From an uncultured Dorea sp. (GTDB lineage: Bacteria; Bacillota_A; Clostridia; Lachnospirales; Lachnospiraceae), in NCBI GenBank assembly GCA_910578865.1, contig CAJTRM010000005.1, positions 78,745 through 142,744 on the forward strand: a stretch of 64,000 nt of DNA, read 5' to 3'. Within the stretch, counting starts at the first letter, position 1, and the number at the start of each line of letters is the position of its first letter. The position numbers and the translations under genes are program-made. The notes beneath the pieces are model-generated. The model did no database searches. It was not told the origin of the DNA and saw only the letters and a list, made by a program, of their open reading frames with translations. This document shows positions 1 through 8,606 of this stretch, piece by piece.

Positions 1-2
1 AT

Positions 3-647
3 GTACAGATGCAGGACAAACTGCTTAAGGAAGAAGCAAGTGAGAAGGGAATTGTAGCGTGCGGGGATCTCCCGGCGGCGGGGGAGGTCTATCCCTGCCG
101 TGAGATCCGCAACGCCGACCGTATCTTTTTATGGCAGGGAGACATTACAAGGCTCGCGGCGGATGCCATTGTAAATGCTGCCAACAGCCAGATGCTGGGC
201 TGTTTTGTGCCGTGTCACGGCTGTATCGACAATGCGATTCATTCGGCGGCGGGTATCCAGCTTCGGAACGAATGTGCGCGGCTGATGGAAGAACAGGGGC
301 ATGAGGAGGCGGCAGGAAAGGCAAAGATTACAGACGGCTACAACCTTCCCGCCGGACATGTCATCCATACGGTAGGGCCGATCGTGGGGATGCAGGTGAC
401 GGAGAAGAACAAGGAGGAGTTGAAATCCTGTTATTTAAGTTGTCTGAAGCTTGCAGAGAAGCAAGGACTGAAATCCATTGCATTTTGCTGTATATCCACC
501 GGAGAATTTCATTTTCCAAATAAACTGGCGGCGCAGATTGCAGTGGACACCGTGGACAGATACCTGACGTCCTCGCAGATGGAGCAGGTTATATTTAATG
601 TGTTTAAAGATGAGGATTATCATATTTATCGGAAATTATTTGCATAG
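3..647 (+). CDS. Zinc-dependent macro-domain protein-ADP-ribose hydrolase (5' end outside window)
   Basis: The reading frame is open to the left edge, so the start codon lies upstream and the first visible ATG (position 9) is probably internal. Visible residues about 37-212 form a macro domain: GDITRL, the ADP-ribose-binding NAANS, then a GCFVPCHGCIDN stretch. That Cys/His-containing insertion marks the zinc-binding macro domains linked to bacterial sirtuins (SirTM operons). Known family members have an N-terminal helical segment before the macro domain, and the visible QDKLLKEE stretch fits its end. The inferred activity is removal of ADP-ribose from proteins. No sirtuin or lipoate gene is visible on the right side. 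The TAG stop overlaps the end of a repeat element that begins at 647. Confidence 0.85.
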   Translation, partial: VQMQDKLLKEEASEKGIVACGDLPAAGEVYPCREIRNADRIFLWQGDITRLAADAIVNAANSQMLGCFVPCHGCIDNAIHSAAGIQLRNECARLMEEQGHEEAAGKAKITDGYNLPAGHVIHTVGPIVGMQVTEKNKEELKSCYLSCLKLAEKQGLKSIAFCCISTGEFHFPNKLAAQIAVDTVDRYLTSSQMEQVIFNVFKDEDYHIYRKLFA

Positions 648-797
648 TTCAGCCATAGCCAGTATAACGTGTGGATCATGCTTGCATGAATAAACACGTT
701 ATACTGGCTATGAGCGGAGCGCCTGATTATGAGCAAAAAGAGTTGTAAAGCAACGAAAAGCACGTAAGTGCGGTTTTGCGAATGGCGTAGGCTGAAC
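647..797 (+). repeat. 151-bp palindrome-bearing intergenic repeat, copy 1
   Basis: The element is bounded by GTTCAGCC (647-654) and its inverse GGCTGAAC (790-797). The left third is a perfect 19-bp inverted repeat (654-672 against 694-712) with a nested CATGC/GCATG in the loop. The rest carries small hairpins such as GTTG/CAAC and GCAC/GTGC. A full copy of identical length lies inverted at 23006-23156 and a right-end fragment at 21183-21220. No coding potential is seen. It resembles a MITE or a REP/BIME-type element. Confidence 0.85.
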
Positions 798-824
798 TGC
801 TATTTTGCATAGGAGGGTCTGAGA

Positions 825-1703
825 ATGTATGAACTGATACAGGTCAGCAGCCGGTGTTATTATATAGACTGTCCGGCAAAGATTGGCGTTTATCGTGCGG
901 ACGGAGTGCATGTCTGGATGATTGACAGCGGAAATGACAAAGACGCGGGCAGAAGAGTAAAAAAGATTCTGGATAAAAACGGCTGGCAGCTTGCCGGTAT
1001 CCTGAATACACACTCTCATGCAGACCATATCGGCGGTAACCGTTATCTGCAGGGCCAGACGGGATGCAGCATCTATTGCAGTGATATAGAAGGGGATTTT
1101 GCGCGCCATCCCATTTTGGAACCGTCTCTTTTGTACGGAGGCTATCCGTGCAGAGATCTGCGGCACAAATTTCTGCTGGCGCAGGAAAGCCAAGTGTTGG
1201 GGTTCTCGGAGGGAGGATTCCCGGAAGAGGTCGAAGTGATACCGCTGCCGGGGCATTCTTTTGATATGGCAGGATTTGGCATGCCGGAGGGAGTGGTATT
1301 TCTTGCGGACTGTATCAGCAGCAGGGAGACGCTGGAAAAATATGCCGTTTCCTTCATCTATGATGTGGGAGCATATTTAGAGACCTTAGATATGGTAGAA
1401 AATATGGAGGCTGCGGTATTTGTTCCTTCCCATGCAGAGGCGTCCGGTGATATAAAGGAGCTTGTCCGGTTTAACCGGGAGAAGGTATACGAAGTGGCGG
1501 ATCGGATTCTGGCCGCGTGCCGGGAGCCTGTATGTTTTGAAAAGATACTTCAGGGTATCTTTCAGGACTATGGCCTGTCTATGAATTTTGAACAGTATGC
1601 ACTGGTCGGCAGTACAGTACGCTCGTATCTGTCATGGCTGAAAAACAATGGGAAATTAACAGTTGCCGTAAAAGACAGTATGCTGATGTGGGAGAGGGCC
1701 TGA
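825..1703 (+). CDS. MBL-fold metallo-hydrolase
   Basis: A 292-residue metallo-beta-lactamase-fold protein. The di-metal motif THSHADHIGG is at about residues 62-71. Further candidate ligands are the His in PLPGHSFD (about 144), the Asp in FLADC (about 161) and the His in PSHAE (about 202). AGGAGGG sits 9 bases before the ATG. About 90 C-terminal residues extend beyond the core fold, more than in glyoxalase II, and resemble a small helical or winged-helix tail. The family includes thioesterases, glyoxalases and quorum lactonases; the substrate cannot be named. It stands alone between a repeat element and the valS T-box. Confidence 0.8.
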   Translation: MYELIQVSSRCYYIDCPAKIGVYRADGVHVWMIDSGNDKDAGRRVKKILDKNGWQLAGILNTHSHADHIGGNRYLQGQTGCSIYCSDIEGDFARHPILEPSLLYGGYPCRDLRHKFLLAQESQVLGFSEGGFPEEVEVIPLPGHSFDMAGFGMPEGVVFLADCISSRETLEKYAVSFIYDVGAYLETLDMVENMEAAVFVPSHAEASGDIKELVRFNREKVYEVADRILAACREPVCFEKILQGIFQDYGLSMNFEQYALVGSTVRSYLSWLKNNGKLTVAVKDSMLMWERA

Positions 1704-1850
1704 AAGCGGGATTTTAATCTGCACTATTGTCCTGTCGGGGGGATGTTCGCGAAGTACAGGAAGAGGTATGGATATTAGGATTAAGAGTGTCCGGTGTTTT
1801 GCAGCACTTTACGGCAACTCTTAAGACTTTCTGAAAATTTTTTAAACGGC

Positions 1851-1879
1851 TTGACAAATCAGGTTCCGGTGGCTATCAT
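1851..1879 (+). promoter_or_regulatory. Sigma-A type promoter of the valS T-box leader
   Basis: TTGACA at 1851-1856 and TATCAT at 1874-1879 are separated by 17 bp. This places the transcription start at about 1886, just before the structured leader. It is the only good promoter in the 520-base gap before valS. Confidence 0.7.
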
Positions 1880-1885
1880 AATCAA

Positions 1886-2173
1886 TAGTTTTATGTAAAT
1901 GATGAAAAAGGCGCTGAAGAAGAGGAGTACGCAGTATTCATTCTGCCAGAGAGAGCATCCCACAGGCTGAGAGGAGCTTCAGAACAGAACTGCGGAAGGT
2001 AGCTTCCGAGCCGGATGGCTGAACCTGAGAGAGCAGTCTGCAGGCTAGGTCATCCCGGAGTCGTTCCCGTTACAGAATAAGATGAGAAGTACAGAAGAAG
2101 GTGTCTTCTTTTGTATAATAAAGGTGGTACCGCGATGAGATTTCGCCCTTTATGAAAATAGAGGGCGTTTTTT
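1886..2173 (+). promoter_or_regulatory. T-box leader of valS
   Basis: The leader fills most of the gap between the MBL gene and valS. The T-box core with GGTGGTACCGCG lies at 2121-2134. It is followed by an intrinsic terminator: CGCCCT (2144-2149) pairs with AGGGCG (2162-2167) and runs into six T. Upstream are an AGAGAG bulge-like element near 1950 and a stem III-like hairpin at about 2094-2113. T-boxes sense uncharged tRNA, here presumably tRNA-Val given the downstream gene. GUC, GUU and GUA triplets occur near 2058-2075, but the specifier loop was not resolved by hand. Confidence 0.9.
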
Positions 2174-2224
2174 ATGCCCTGAAATGTGAAAAAAGTGTGA
2201 AGTACAAGTTATGAGGAGGAAGCT

Positions 2225-4885
2225 ATGGGACAGAACTTAGAAACAACTTACAATCCAAAGGCCATTGAGTCAAAGCTGTATGAAAAGTGGTGCGAGGGCA
2301 AATATTTCCACGCTGAGATCGACAGGGATAAAAAACCGTTTACGATTGTGATGCCGCCGCCGAATATTACAGGAAAGCTGCATATGGGGCATGCGCTCGA
2401 CAATACCCTGCAGGATGTATTGATCCGTTATAAGAGGATGCAGGGATATAATGCCCTGTGGGTGCCGGGAACAGACCATGCGGCTATTTCCACAGAGGTA
2501 AAAGTGACGAATCAGTTAAAGGAAGAGGGCGTTGATAAAAAGGAGCTGGGAAGAGAAAAGTTCCTGGAGAGGACCTGGCAGTGGAAAGAAGAGTATGGCG
2601 GAACGATCACAGGGCAGCTTAAGAAGATGGGAAGCTCCTGTGACTGGGACAGGCTTCGTTTTACTATGGATGAAGGCTGCTCCAGAGCCGTTGAGGAAGT
2701 ATTTATAAAGCTGTATGAAGAAGGCTATATCTATAAAGGGTCCAGGATTATCAACTGGTGTCCGGTATGTAAGACATCCCTCTCAGATGCAGAGGTAGAG
2801 CATGAGGAACAGGAGGGCAGTTTCTGGCACATCAAATACCCGATCGTCGGAACGGACGATTATCTTGAGATTGCAACAACACGTCCGGAGACAATGCTTG
2901 GAGATATGGCTATCGCAGTACATCCGGATGATGAACGTTATAAAGATATTGTAGGAAAGACCTGTCTGCTCCCGCTGACAGACCGGGAAATTCCGATCGT
3001 TGCAGATTATTATGTAGACAAAGAATTCGGGACCGGGGCGGTGAAGATCACACCGGCTCATGACCCCAACGATTTTGAGGTGGGAAGACGTCATAATCTG
3101 CCGGAGATCAATGTGATGAATGATGATGCTACCATCAATGAGCAGTATGGCGGGAAATATGCGGGTATGGATCGTTACGAAGCCAGAAAGGCTATGGTGG
3201 CAGACCTTGAGGAGCAGGGATATCTTGTAAAGATCGAGCCTCACTCCCACAACGTAGGAACACATGACCGCTGCCATACAACCGTTGAGCCGCTCGTAAA
3301 GCAGCAATGGTTTGTCCGTATGGAGGAGCTGGCAAAACCGGCTATAGAGGCAATTAAAACCGGGGAACTGAAGTTTGTGCCGGAGCGTTTTGATAAGATA
3401 TACCTGCATTGGCTTGAGAATATCCGCGACTGGTGTATTTCCAGGCAGATCTGGTGGGGACACAGGATCCCGGCATACTACTGTGATGAATGCGGGGAGC
3501 TTGTAGTGGCGAAGGAAATGCCGGACGTATGCCCGAAATGCGGATGTCAGCATTTTACCCAGGATGAGGATACGCTGGATACCTGGTTCAGTTCGGCCCT
3601 CTGGCCGTTCTCTACCCTTGGCTGGCCGGAGAACACAGAGGATCTTCAGTATTTTTATCCTACTGATGTGCTGGTGACCGGATATGATATTATTTTCTTC
3701 TGGGTCATCCGTATGGTATTTTCCGGATACGCGCATACAGGGAAGTCGCCCTTCCATACTGTATTTATCCACGGCCTTGTGAGAGATTCTCAGGGGCGTA
3801 AGATGAGCAAGTCCCTGGGGAACGGGATTGACCCGCTGGAGATCATTGACCAGTACGGGGCGGATGCCCTGCGTATGACGCTTGTAACCGGAAATGCTCC
3901 CGGAAATGATATGCGTTTCTATAATGAGAGGGTGGAGGCAAGCCGTAATTTTGCCAACAAGGTGTGGAATGCGTCCAGGTTTATTATGATGAATCTTGGA
4001 GATCAGGAATTGACAGCGCCGAAGGATGGGGCGGCACATCCGGCAGACTGCTGGATCATGTCCAGATGCAACAGTCTGGTAAAGGATGTCACAGAGAACC
4101 TGGATAAGTTTGAACTGGGGATTGCTCTTGCAAAGGTTTATGATTTCCTCTGGGATGAATTCTGCGACTGGTACATCGAGATGGCAAAATACCGTATCTA
4201 TCATGCAGAGGAAGATGCAGAGGGCGCGAATGACGCACTGTGGACGCTCAGGGAGGTGTTAAAGAAATCTCTGAAGCTTCTGCATCCTTACATGCCGTTT
4301 GTGACGGAAGAGATTTACAGTAAGCTGATTCCAGACGAGAAGTCTCTGATGATCTCTGACTGGCCGGTGTATGAGGAAGCCTGGAATTTCCCTGACATGG
4401 AGGTGGTTGCAGAGCACTACAAGGAGATGATCCGCGGGATCCGCAATGTGCGTGCCGAGATGAATGTACCGAATTCCAGAAAAGCAACTGCCTATGTGGT
4501 ATGTGAGGATCAGAGATTGTGCGGCGGGCTTGAATTCCTGAGAAACTCCGCAAAACAGATGGCGTCATTGAACGACCTGGTTATCCGGCAGGATAAGACG
4601 GGAATCGCAGACGACGCAGTATCGATCGTAGTTCCTGACGCGACCGTTTATGTGCCGTTGGAGGAACTGATTGATTTTGCTCAGGAGATTGAGCGTCTCA
4701 CAAAGGAAGAGGCACGTCTGTCCAAAGAGATCGGACGTGCAGAGGGAATGTTAAAGAATGAAAAATTCGTAAGTAAGGCGCCTGAGGCCAAGGTTCTGGA
4801 AGAGCGTGAAAAGCTTGAAAAATACAGGCAGATGAAAGCGCAGGTGACAGAAAGGCTTGAAGGGTTAAAGGCAAAACAGCCGTAG
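2225..4885 (+). CDS. valS: Valyl-tRNA synthetase
   Basis: A class I aminoacyl-tRNA synthetase of 886 residues, normal for bacterial ValRS, which charges tRNA-Val. The HIGH-type signature is PPPNITGKLHMGH at about residues 44-56 and KMSKS is at about 526-530. The CP1 editing domain contains TTRPETMLGD. The last 60 residues are a charged coiled coil, the typical ValRS C-terminal arm. A GAGGAGG ribosome site precedes the ATG. Expression is controlled by the T-box leader directly upstream. Long antisense frames over this gene are composition shadows. Confidence 0.97.
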   Translation: MGQNLETTYNPKAIESKLYEKWCEGKYFHAEIDRDKKPFTIVMPPPNITGKLHMGHALDNTLQDVLIRYKRMQGYNALWVPGTDHAAISTEVKVTNQLKEEGVDKKELGREKFLERTWQWKEEYGGTITGQLKKMGSSCDWDRLRFTMDEGCSRAVEEVFIKLYEEGYIYKGSRIINWCPVCKTSLSDAEVEHEEQEGSFWHIKYPIVGTDDYLEIATTRPETMLGDMAIAVHPDDERYKDIVGKTCLLPLTDREIPIVADYYVDKEFGTGAVKITPAHDPNDFEVGRRHNLPEINVMNDDATINEQYGGKYAGMDRYEARKAMVADLEEQGYLVKIEPHSHNVGTHDRCHTTVEPLVKQQWFVRMEELAKPAIEAIKTGELKFVPERFDKIYLHWLENIRDWCISRQIWWGHRIPAYYCDECGELVVAKEMPDVCPKCGCQHFTQDEDTLDTWFSSALWPFSTLGWPENTEDLQYFYPTDVLVTGYDIIFFWVIRMVFSGYAHTGKSPFHTVFIHGLVRDSQGRKMSKSLGNGIDPLEIIDQYGADALRMTLVTGNAPGNDMRFYNERVEASRNFANKVWNASRFIMMNLGDQELTAPKDGAAHPADCWIMSRCNSLVKDVTENLDKFELGIALAKVYDFLWDEFCDWYIEMAKYRIYHAEEDAEGANDALWTLREVLKKSLKLLHPYMPFVTEEIYSKLIPDEKSLMISDWPVYEEAWNFPDMEVVAEHYKEMIRGIRNVRAEMNVPNSRKATAYVVCEDQRLCGGLEFLRNSAKQMASLNDLVIRQDKTGIADDAVSIVVPDATVYVPLEELIDFAQEIERLTKEEARLSKEIGRAEGMLKNEKFVSKAPEAKVLEEREKLEKYRQMKAQVTERLEGLKAKQP

Positions 4886-4933
4886 GCACAACCGGCCCGC
4901 AGGTGACCGGCAGGACAGTTATAAGGGGATATT

Positions 4934-7138
4934 ATGAAGAAGATCCAGATCAGGAAACCCGATCTTAAGGGTGGAATTCAGAAATTAAAAAATCTGAAAA
5001 AGGAAGATGTAAAAGCATACTGGAAAGCCAGGAGAGAGCGTCGGGCAAGGATTATCGAGGAGCGCAGAAACAGTGCTTTCGCCAGGAAGATGCGGCCGGT
5101 CTATAAGATCATGAACCGCTTCTCCCTGGTGTTCCACGCACTGCTTGCCTGCACGATCAATTTTGTGATCGAAGCGATCTCCAGGCATTCGGCATTTGAG
5201 GCGTGGGATTATATGACGGATACGCCCATGGTATTTTTATATAATGCTTTTATGATCTTTGCCACATTTTCAATTGTATATCTCTTTAAGAGAAGAGTCT
5301 TTGTGCGTATCATTATCAGTGTACTGTGGCTGATCCTCGGAGTGGCCAACGGTTATATGCTGATGGTGCGTGTGACGCCGTTTAACGCGCAGGATCTGAA
5401 GGTGGCTGCAGACGGACTCACGCTGGTCAGGAATTATTTCAATGGAATTGAAATTGTGGTCGTCCTGGTAGGACTGGCTTCTGTGGTAATATGGATTATC
5501 TCCATGTGGAAGCGGGGAGGCCAGTTTGAAGGGAAAGTGCACCGGATCCGGGCTCTGGCGGGAATTGCCGCGTGTGCTGCACTCTACGGAGTGGCGGCGG
5601 AGCAGGCGGTGGAGCAGAGGGTTGTATCTACCTATTTTGGAAATATCGCATTTGCTTATGAGGATTACGGGCTGCCGTACTGCTTTATGGCAAGTGTATT
5701 TAACACCGGTATCAATGAACCGGGGGATTATAGTGAGCAGACAATCAAAGAGATCAGCAAAAACGGAGAAATCAATCAGAGTATGACCGGGCGCTCTCAG
5801 GAGGAGCTGCCGAATATTATTTTTGTTCAGCTGGAATCATATTTTGACGTCGCTGAGGCAGAATTTTTTACGACATCAAAGGATGCCTCGCCGAATCTCC
5901 GTGCAATGTATGAAAATTATTCGTCCGGTTATTTTAAAGTGCCGTCCGTAGGCGCGGGCACGGCCAATACAGAGTTTGAAGTACTGACCGGAATGAACCT
6001 CAGGTATTTCGGCCCGGGGGAATATCCGTATAAGACGGTGCTCAAGGACAGGACCAGCGAGAGCGCGGCTTCGGTGCTGGGCGGCCTTGGGTACGGCACT
6101 CATGCTCTGCACAACAATGGAGGAAATTTTTACAGCCGCGCGAAAGTGTTTAATAATATCGGATTTGACAGCTACACCAGTAAAGAATTTATGAATATTC
6201 TCCAGCTTACGCCAAACGGATGGGCGAAGGATGATATTTTGATCCAGCATATTATGAATGCCATGGATACTACCGGCGGGCAGGATTTTGTATTTGCCAT
6301 CAGTGTGCAGGGGCACGGGGAATACCCGGAAGAACGCCTGATCGAGAATCCGGAGATTACGCTGGAAGGGATCGAGGATGAAGCAAAGCGCAATAAGTGG
6401 GAGTATTATGTCAATCAGGTCTATGAAATGGATCAGTTTGCCGGCAATCTGGTGAGAGCCGTGGAACAGCGGGGAGAGCCCTCAGTAGTTGTGTTTTACG
6501 GTGACCACCTTCCGACGATGGGACTTGAGGCGGAGGATCTGAAGAGCCGGTATCTGTATAATACCAATTATGTGATATGGGATAACATCGGGCTGAAGAA
6601 AGAGGACCGCAATATTCCGGCATATCAGATCATGGCAGATGTGCTGGAACGTCTGGATATACATGCCGGAACGATTTTTAACTATCATCAGCAGAGAAGG
6701 AAGAGCAAGAACTATCTGGCGGACCTTGAGCTTCTGCAGTATGATATCCTGTACGGGAAACAGCATGTGTATGACGGGAAACTTCCTATTACAGAGGGGC
6801 ACATGATGATGGGAGTTAAGGATGTCACGCTGACAAATGTAGTGGGGCACCTGGACAACGGATGCAGCCTGTACGGTGAAAATTTTACGAAGCAGAGCAA
6901 GGTAGATGTAAACGGAGAGAGGCAGGAAGGAAAATTCCTGAATAATACAAGGATCGACCTGCCGGAAACCGAATTGAAGGACGGAGATATTATCACGGTG
7001 AAACAGATGGGATCAAGCAATACGCTGTTCCGCAAATCCAATGACTACCTGTATCAGGGAGGACAGCTTACGGTAATGGAAGGGACAGGAACAGATACAT
7101 CTGTATCGTGGACGAAGCAGGAAGACGGAGAAGAATAA
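4934..7138 (+). CDS. LtaS-like phosphoglycerol transferase / sulfatase-fold membrane enzyme
   Basis: A 734-residue protein with a basic cytosolic N terminus, about five membrane segments in residues 45-235, and an extracellular alkaline-phosphatase/sulfatase-fold domain. Domain landmarks are IIFVQLESYFDV (about 293), GTANTEFEVLTG with the probable nucleophile Thr (about 342) and FYGDHLPTM (about 520), all matching LtaS. LtaS enzymes polymerise glycerol phosphate from phosphatidylglycerol into lipoteichoic acid; many clostridial paralogues decorate other polymers. A C-terminal extension of roughly 100 residues follows the catalytic domain. It is translationally coupled to folC (TAATG). Confidence 0.85.
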   Translation: MKKIQIRKPDLKGGIQKLKNLKKEDVKAYWKARRERRARIIEERRNSAFARKMRPVYKIMNRFSLVFHALLACTINFVIEAISRHSAFEAWDYMTDTPMVFLYNAFMIFATFSIVYLFKRRVFVRIIISVLWLILGVANGYMLMVRVTPFNAQDLKVAADGLTLVRNYFNGIEIVVVLVGLASVVIWIISMWKRGGQFEGKVHRIRALAGIAACAALYGVAAEQAVEQRVVSTYFGNIAFAYEDYGLPYCFMASVFNTGINEPGDYSEQTIKEISKNGEINQSMTGRSQEELPNIIFVQLESYFDVAEAEFFTTSKDASPNLRAMYENYSSGYFKVPSVGAGTANTEFEVLTGMNLRYFGPGEYPYKTVLKDRTSESAASVLGGLGYGTHALHNNGGNFYSRAKVFNNIGFDSYTSKEFMNILQLTPNGWAKDDILIQHIMNAMDTTGGQDFVFAISVQGHGEYPEERLIENPEITLEGIEDEAKRNKWEYYVNQVYEMDQFAGNLVRAVEQRGEPSVVVFYGDHLPTMGLEAEDLKSRYLYNTNYVIWDNIGLKKEDRNIPAYQIMADVLERLDIHAGTIFNYHQQRRKSKNYLADLELLQYDILYGKQHVYDGKLPITEGHMMMGVKDVTLTNVVGHLDNGCSLYGENFTKQSKVDVNGERQEGKFLNNTRIDLPETELKDGDIITVKQMGSSNTLFRKSNDYLYQGGQLTVMEGTGTDTSVSWTKQEDGEE

Positions 7139-8469
7139 TGCCAGAAAAAATGCCGGTAGATTATAGAGAAGCAGTGGAATATATAGAGGAACTCCCAAGG
7201 TTCACCAGGAAGCATCCTCTGGAGCATACAAAGGAATTTATGAAAAGGCTGGGAAACCCGGCTCATGGCTGTAAGGTGATCCATGTGGCCGGGACAAACG
7301 GAAAAGGCTCTGTATGCGCCTATATTCAGGCGATCCTCCAGGCAGAAGGGAAAAGATGCGGATTTTTTACTTCTCCCCACCTTATTTCGGTCAATGAGAG
7401 GATTCAGATAGACAGGCAGCCGATAGAGGACCAGTTGTTTTTTGAGGTTTTCAGGAAGGTATCTGACGCCGCGCAGGATATGGAAAAGGAAGGCCTTGGA
7501 CATCCGTCCTACTTTGAATTCCTGTATGGGATGGGGATGGAGACTTTTGACCGCACTGCCGTGGAGTATATTGTTCTGGAGACAGGGCTGGGCGGGAGGC
7601 TTGACGCCACCAATTCTGTAGAGGATCCATTGCTTACAGTGATCACTTCGGTCAGCCTGGATCATACAGATATCCTGGGGAATACGATCTCGGAGGTTGC
7701 TTACGAAAAGGCGGGGATCATAAAACCGGGAGTACCTGTATTTTTTGACGGGAGTAATGAAGAGGTGTCAGAGGTGATCAGGAAGGAAGCCTTGAAAAAG
7801 AACGCCCCCTGTAGAGAAATCTCGAAAAATGCGTACGAAATCCGGGAAGTTCGGCCAAACTATATTGCATTTTCACGGCAAAATGCGTATGATAAAGATG
7901 TTATGTGGCGTGTTCCGAACTGCGGATGTTATCAGGCGATGAACACGGAAATCGCCGTAGAAGCTATGGAATATATACTGCAGGCCGGAGAGGACAGCAG
8001 CCGCACAGAGCGATGGATCAATGCAGTGGCAGCCGTCCGCTGGGAGGGCAGAATGGAAGAGGTGGAGGAGCGCCTGATCGTTGACGGCGCTCATAATCCG
8101 GGAGCGGTCGAGGCTTTTGCAGAGACCCTTCAGATGCTCGGGGCGGATCAGTTGGAAGAACCTGTTCTTGTATTTTCGGCGGCTGCAGATAAAAAATATG
8201 AAAAAATGATTGAGTATCTGTGCAGGAACGTTAAGGCAAAAGCCTATATCGTGACGGAGATTGAAGATAAAAGAAGGGTTCCGGCAAGTGAGCTCGGACA
8301 CATTTTCAGGAAATATACAGACCGGAAGGTTTTGGTATGTGCAGCGCTTGAGGATGCCGTCAGGAGGGCATTTGAGGAGAGAGGCGGGGGCAGGGTTTAT
8401 TGCCTGGGTTCTCTGTATCTTGCGGGAATGGTTAAAAAATTAGCGGCAGGAGGAAAGATTCATGCTTAA
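7138..8469 (+). CDS. folC: Folylpolyglutamate synthase / dihydrofolate synthase
   Basis: A Mur-ligase-family ATPase of 443 residues that adds glutamate to folates. The P-loop GTNGKGSV is at about residue 52, followed by SPHL, and DGAHNPGA lies in the C-terminal ligase domain. The ATG at 7138 overlaps the TAA of the preceding gene and has GGAG upstream, so it is preferred to an in-frame ATG at 7108 inside that gene. The 3' end overlaps a 44-codon ORF by 8 bases. Confidence 0.93.
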   Translation: MPEKMPVDYREAVEYIEELPRFTRKHPLEHTKEFMKRLGNPAHGCKVIHVAGTNGKGSVCAYIQAILQAEGKRCGFFTSPHLISVNERIQIDRQPIEDQLFFEVFRKVSDAAQDMEKEGLGHPSYFEFLYGMGMETFDRTAVEYIVLETGLGGRLDATNSVEDPLLTVITSVSLDHTDILGNTISEVAYEKAGIIKPGVPVFFDGSNEEVSEVIRKEALKKNAPCREISKNAYEIREVRPNYIAFSRQNAYDKDVMWRVPNCGCYQAMNTEIAVEAMEYILQAGEDSSRTERWINAVAAVRWEGRMEEVEERLIVDGAHNPGAVEAFAETLQMLGADQLEEPVLVFSAAADKKYEKMIEYLCRNVKAKAYIVTEIEDKRRVPASELGHIFRKYTDRKVLVCAALEDAVRRAFEERGGGRVYCLGSLYLAGMVKKLAAGGKIHA

Positions 8470-8596
8470 TTTTGAAGAAGAAATCAAAAAATTTCAGCCC
8501 AGCCTGGAGGTAGAAGATATTGAGGGAGCAGTTTATCAGGAGGATCTTACCGATATGACTGATATTCTGCGTGAAGTAATAGAGCAGACAAAATAA
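8462..8596 (+). CDS. Short acidic protein of 44 residues, function unknown
   Basis: An ORF that begins inside the end of folC (8-base overlap), just after AGGAGGAAAG, a strong ribosome site. It encodes MLNFEEEIKKFQPSLEVEDI followed by an acidic amphipathic tail rich in Glu and Asp, with no Cys and no membrane segment. It ends 10 bases before the TPR gene, so the order folC - small ORF - TPR gene looks like one operon. Overlap, Shine-Dalgarno and composition support translation. No family is recognised. Confidence 0.65.
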   Translation: MLNFEEEIKKFQPSLEVEDIEGAVYQEDLTDMTDILREVIEQTK

Positions 8597-8606
8597 AGGG
8601 GATTAT

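Noticed and set aside
2783..4204. 473-codon open frame antisense to valS
   Set aside because: It lies fully inside a strongly supported synthetase gene, has low-complexity Cys/His/Ile composition and no ribosome site; it is a codon-bias shadow.
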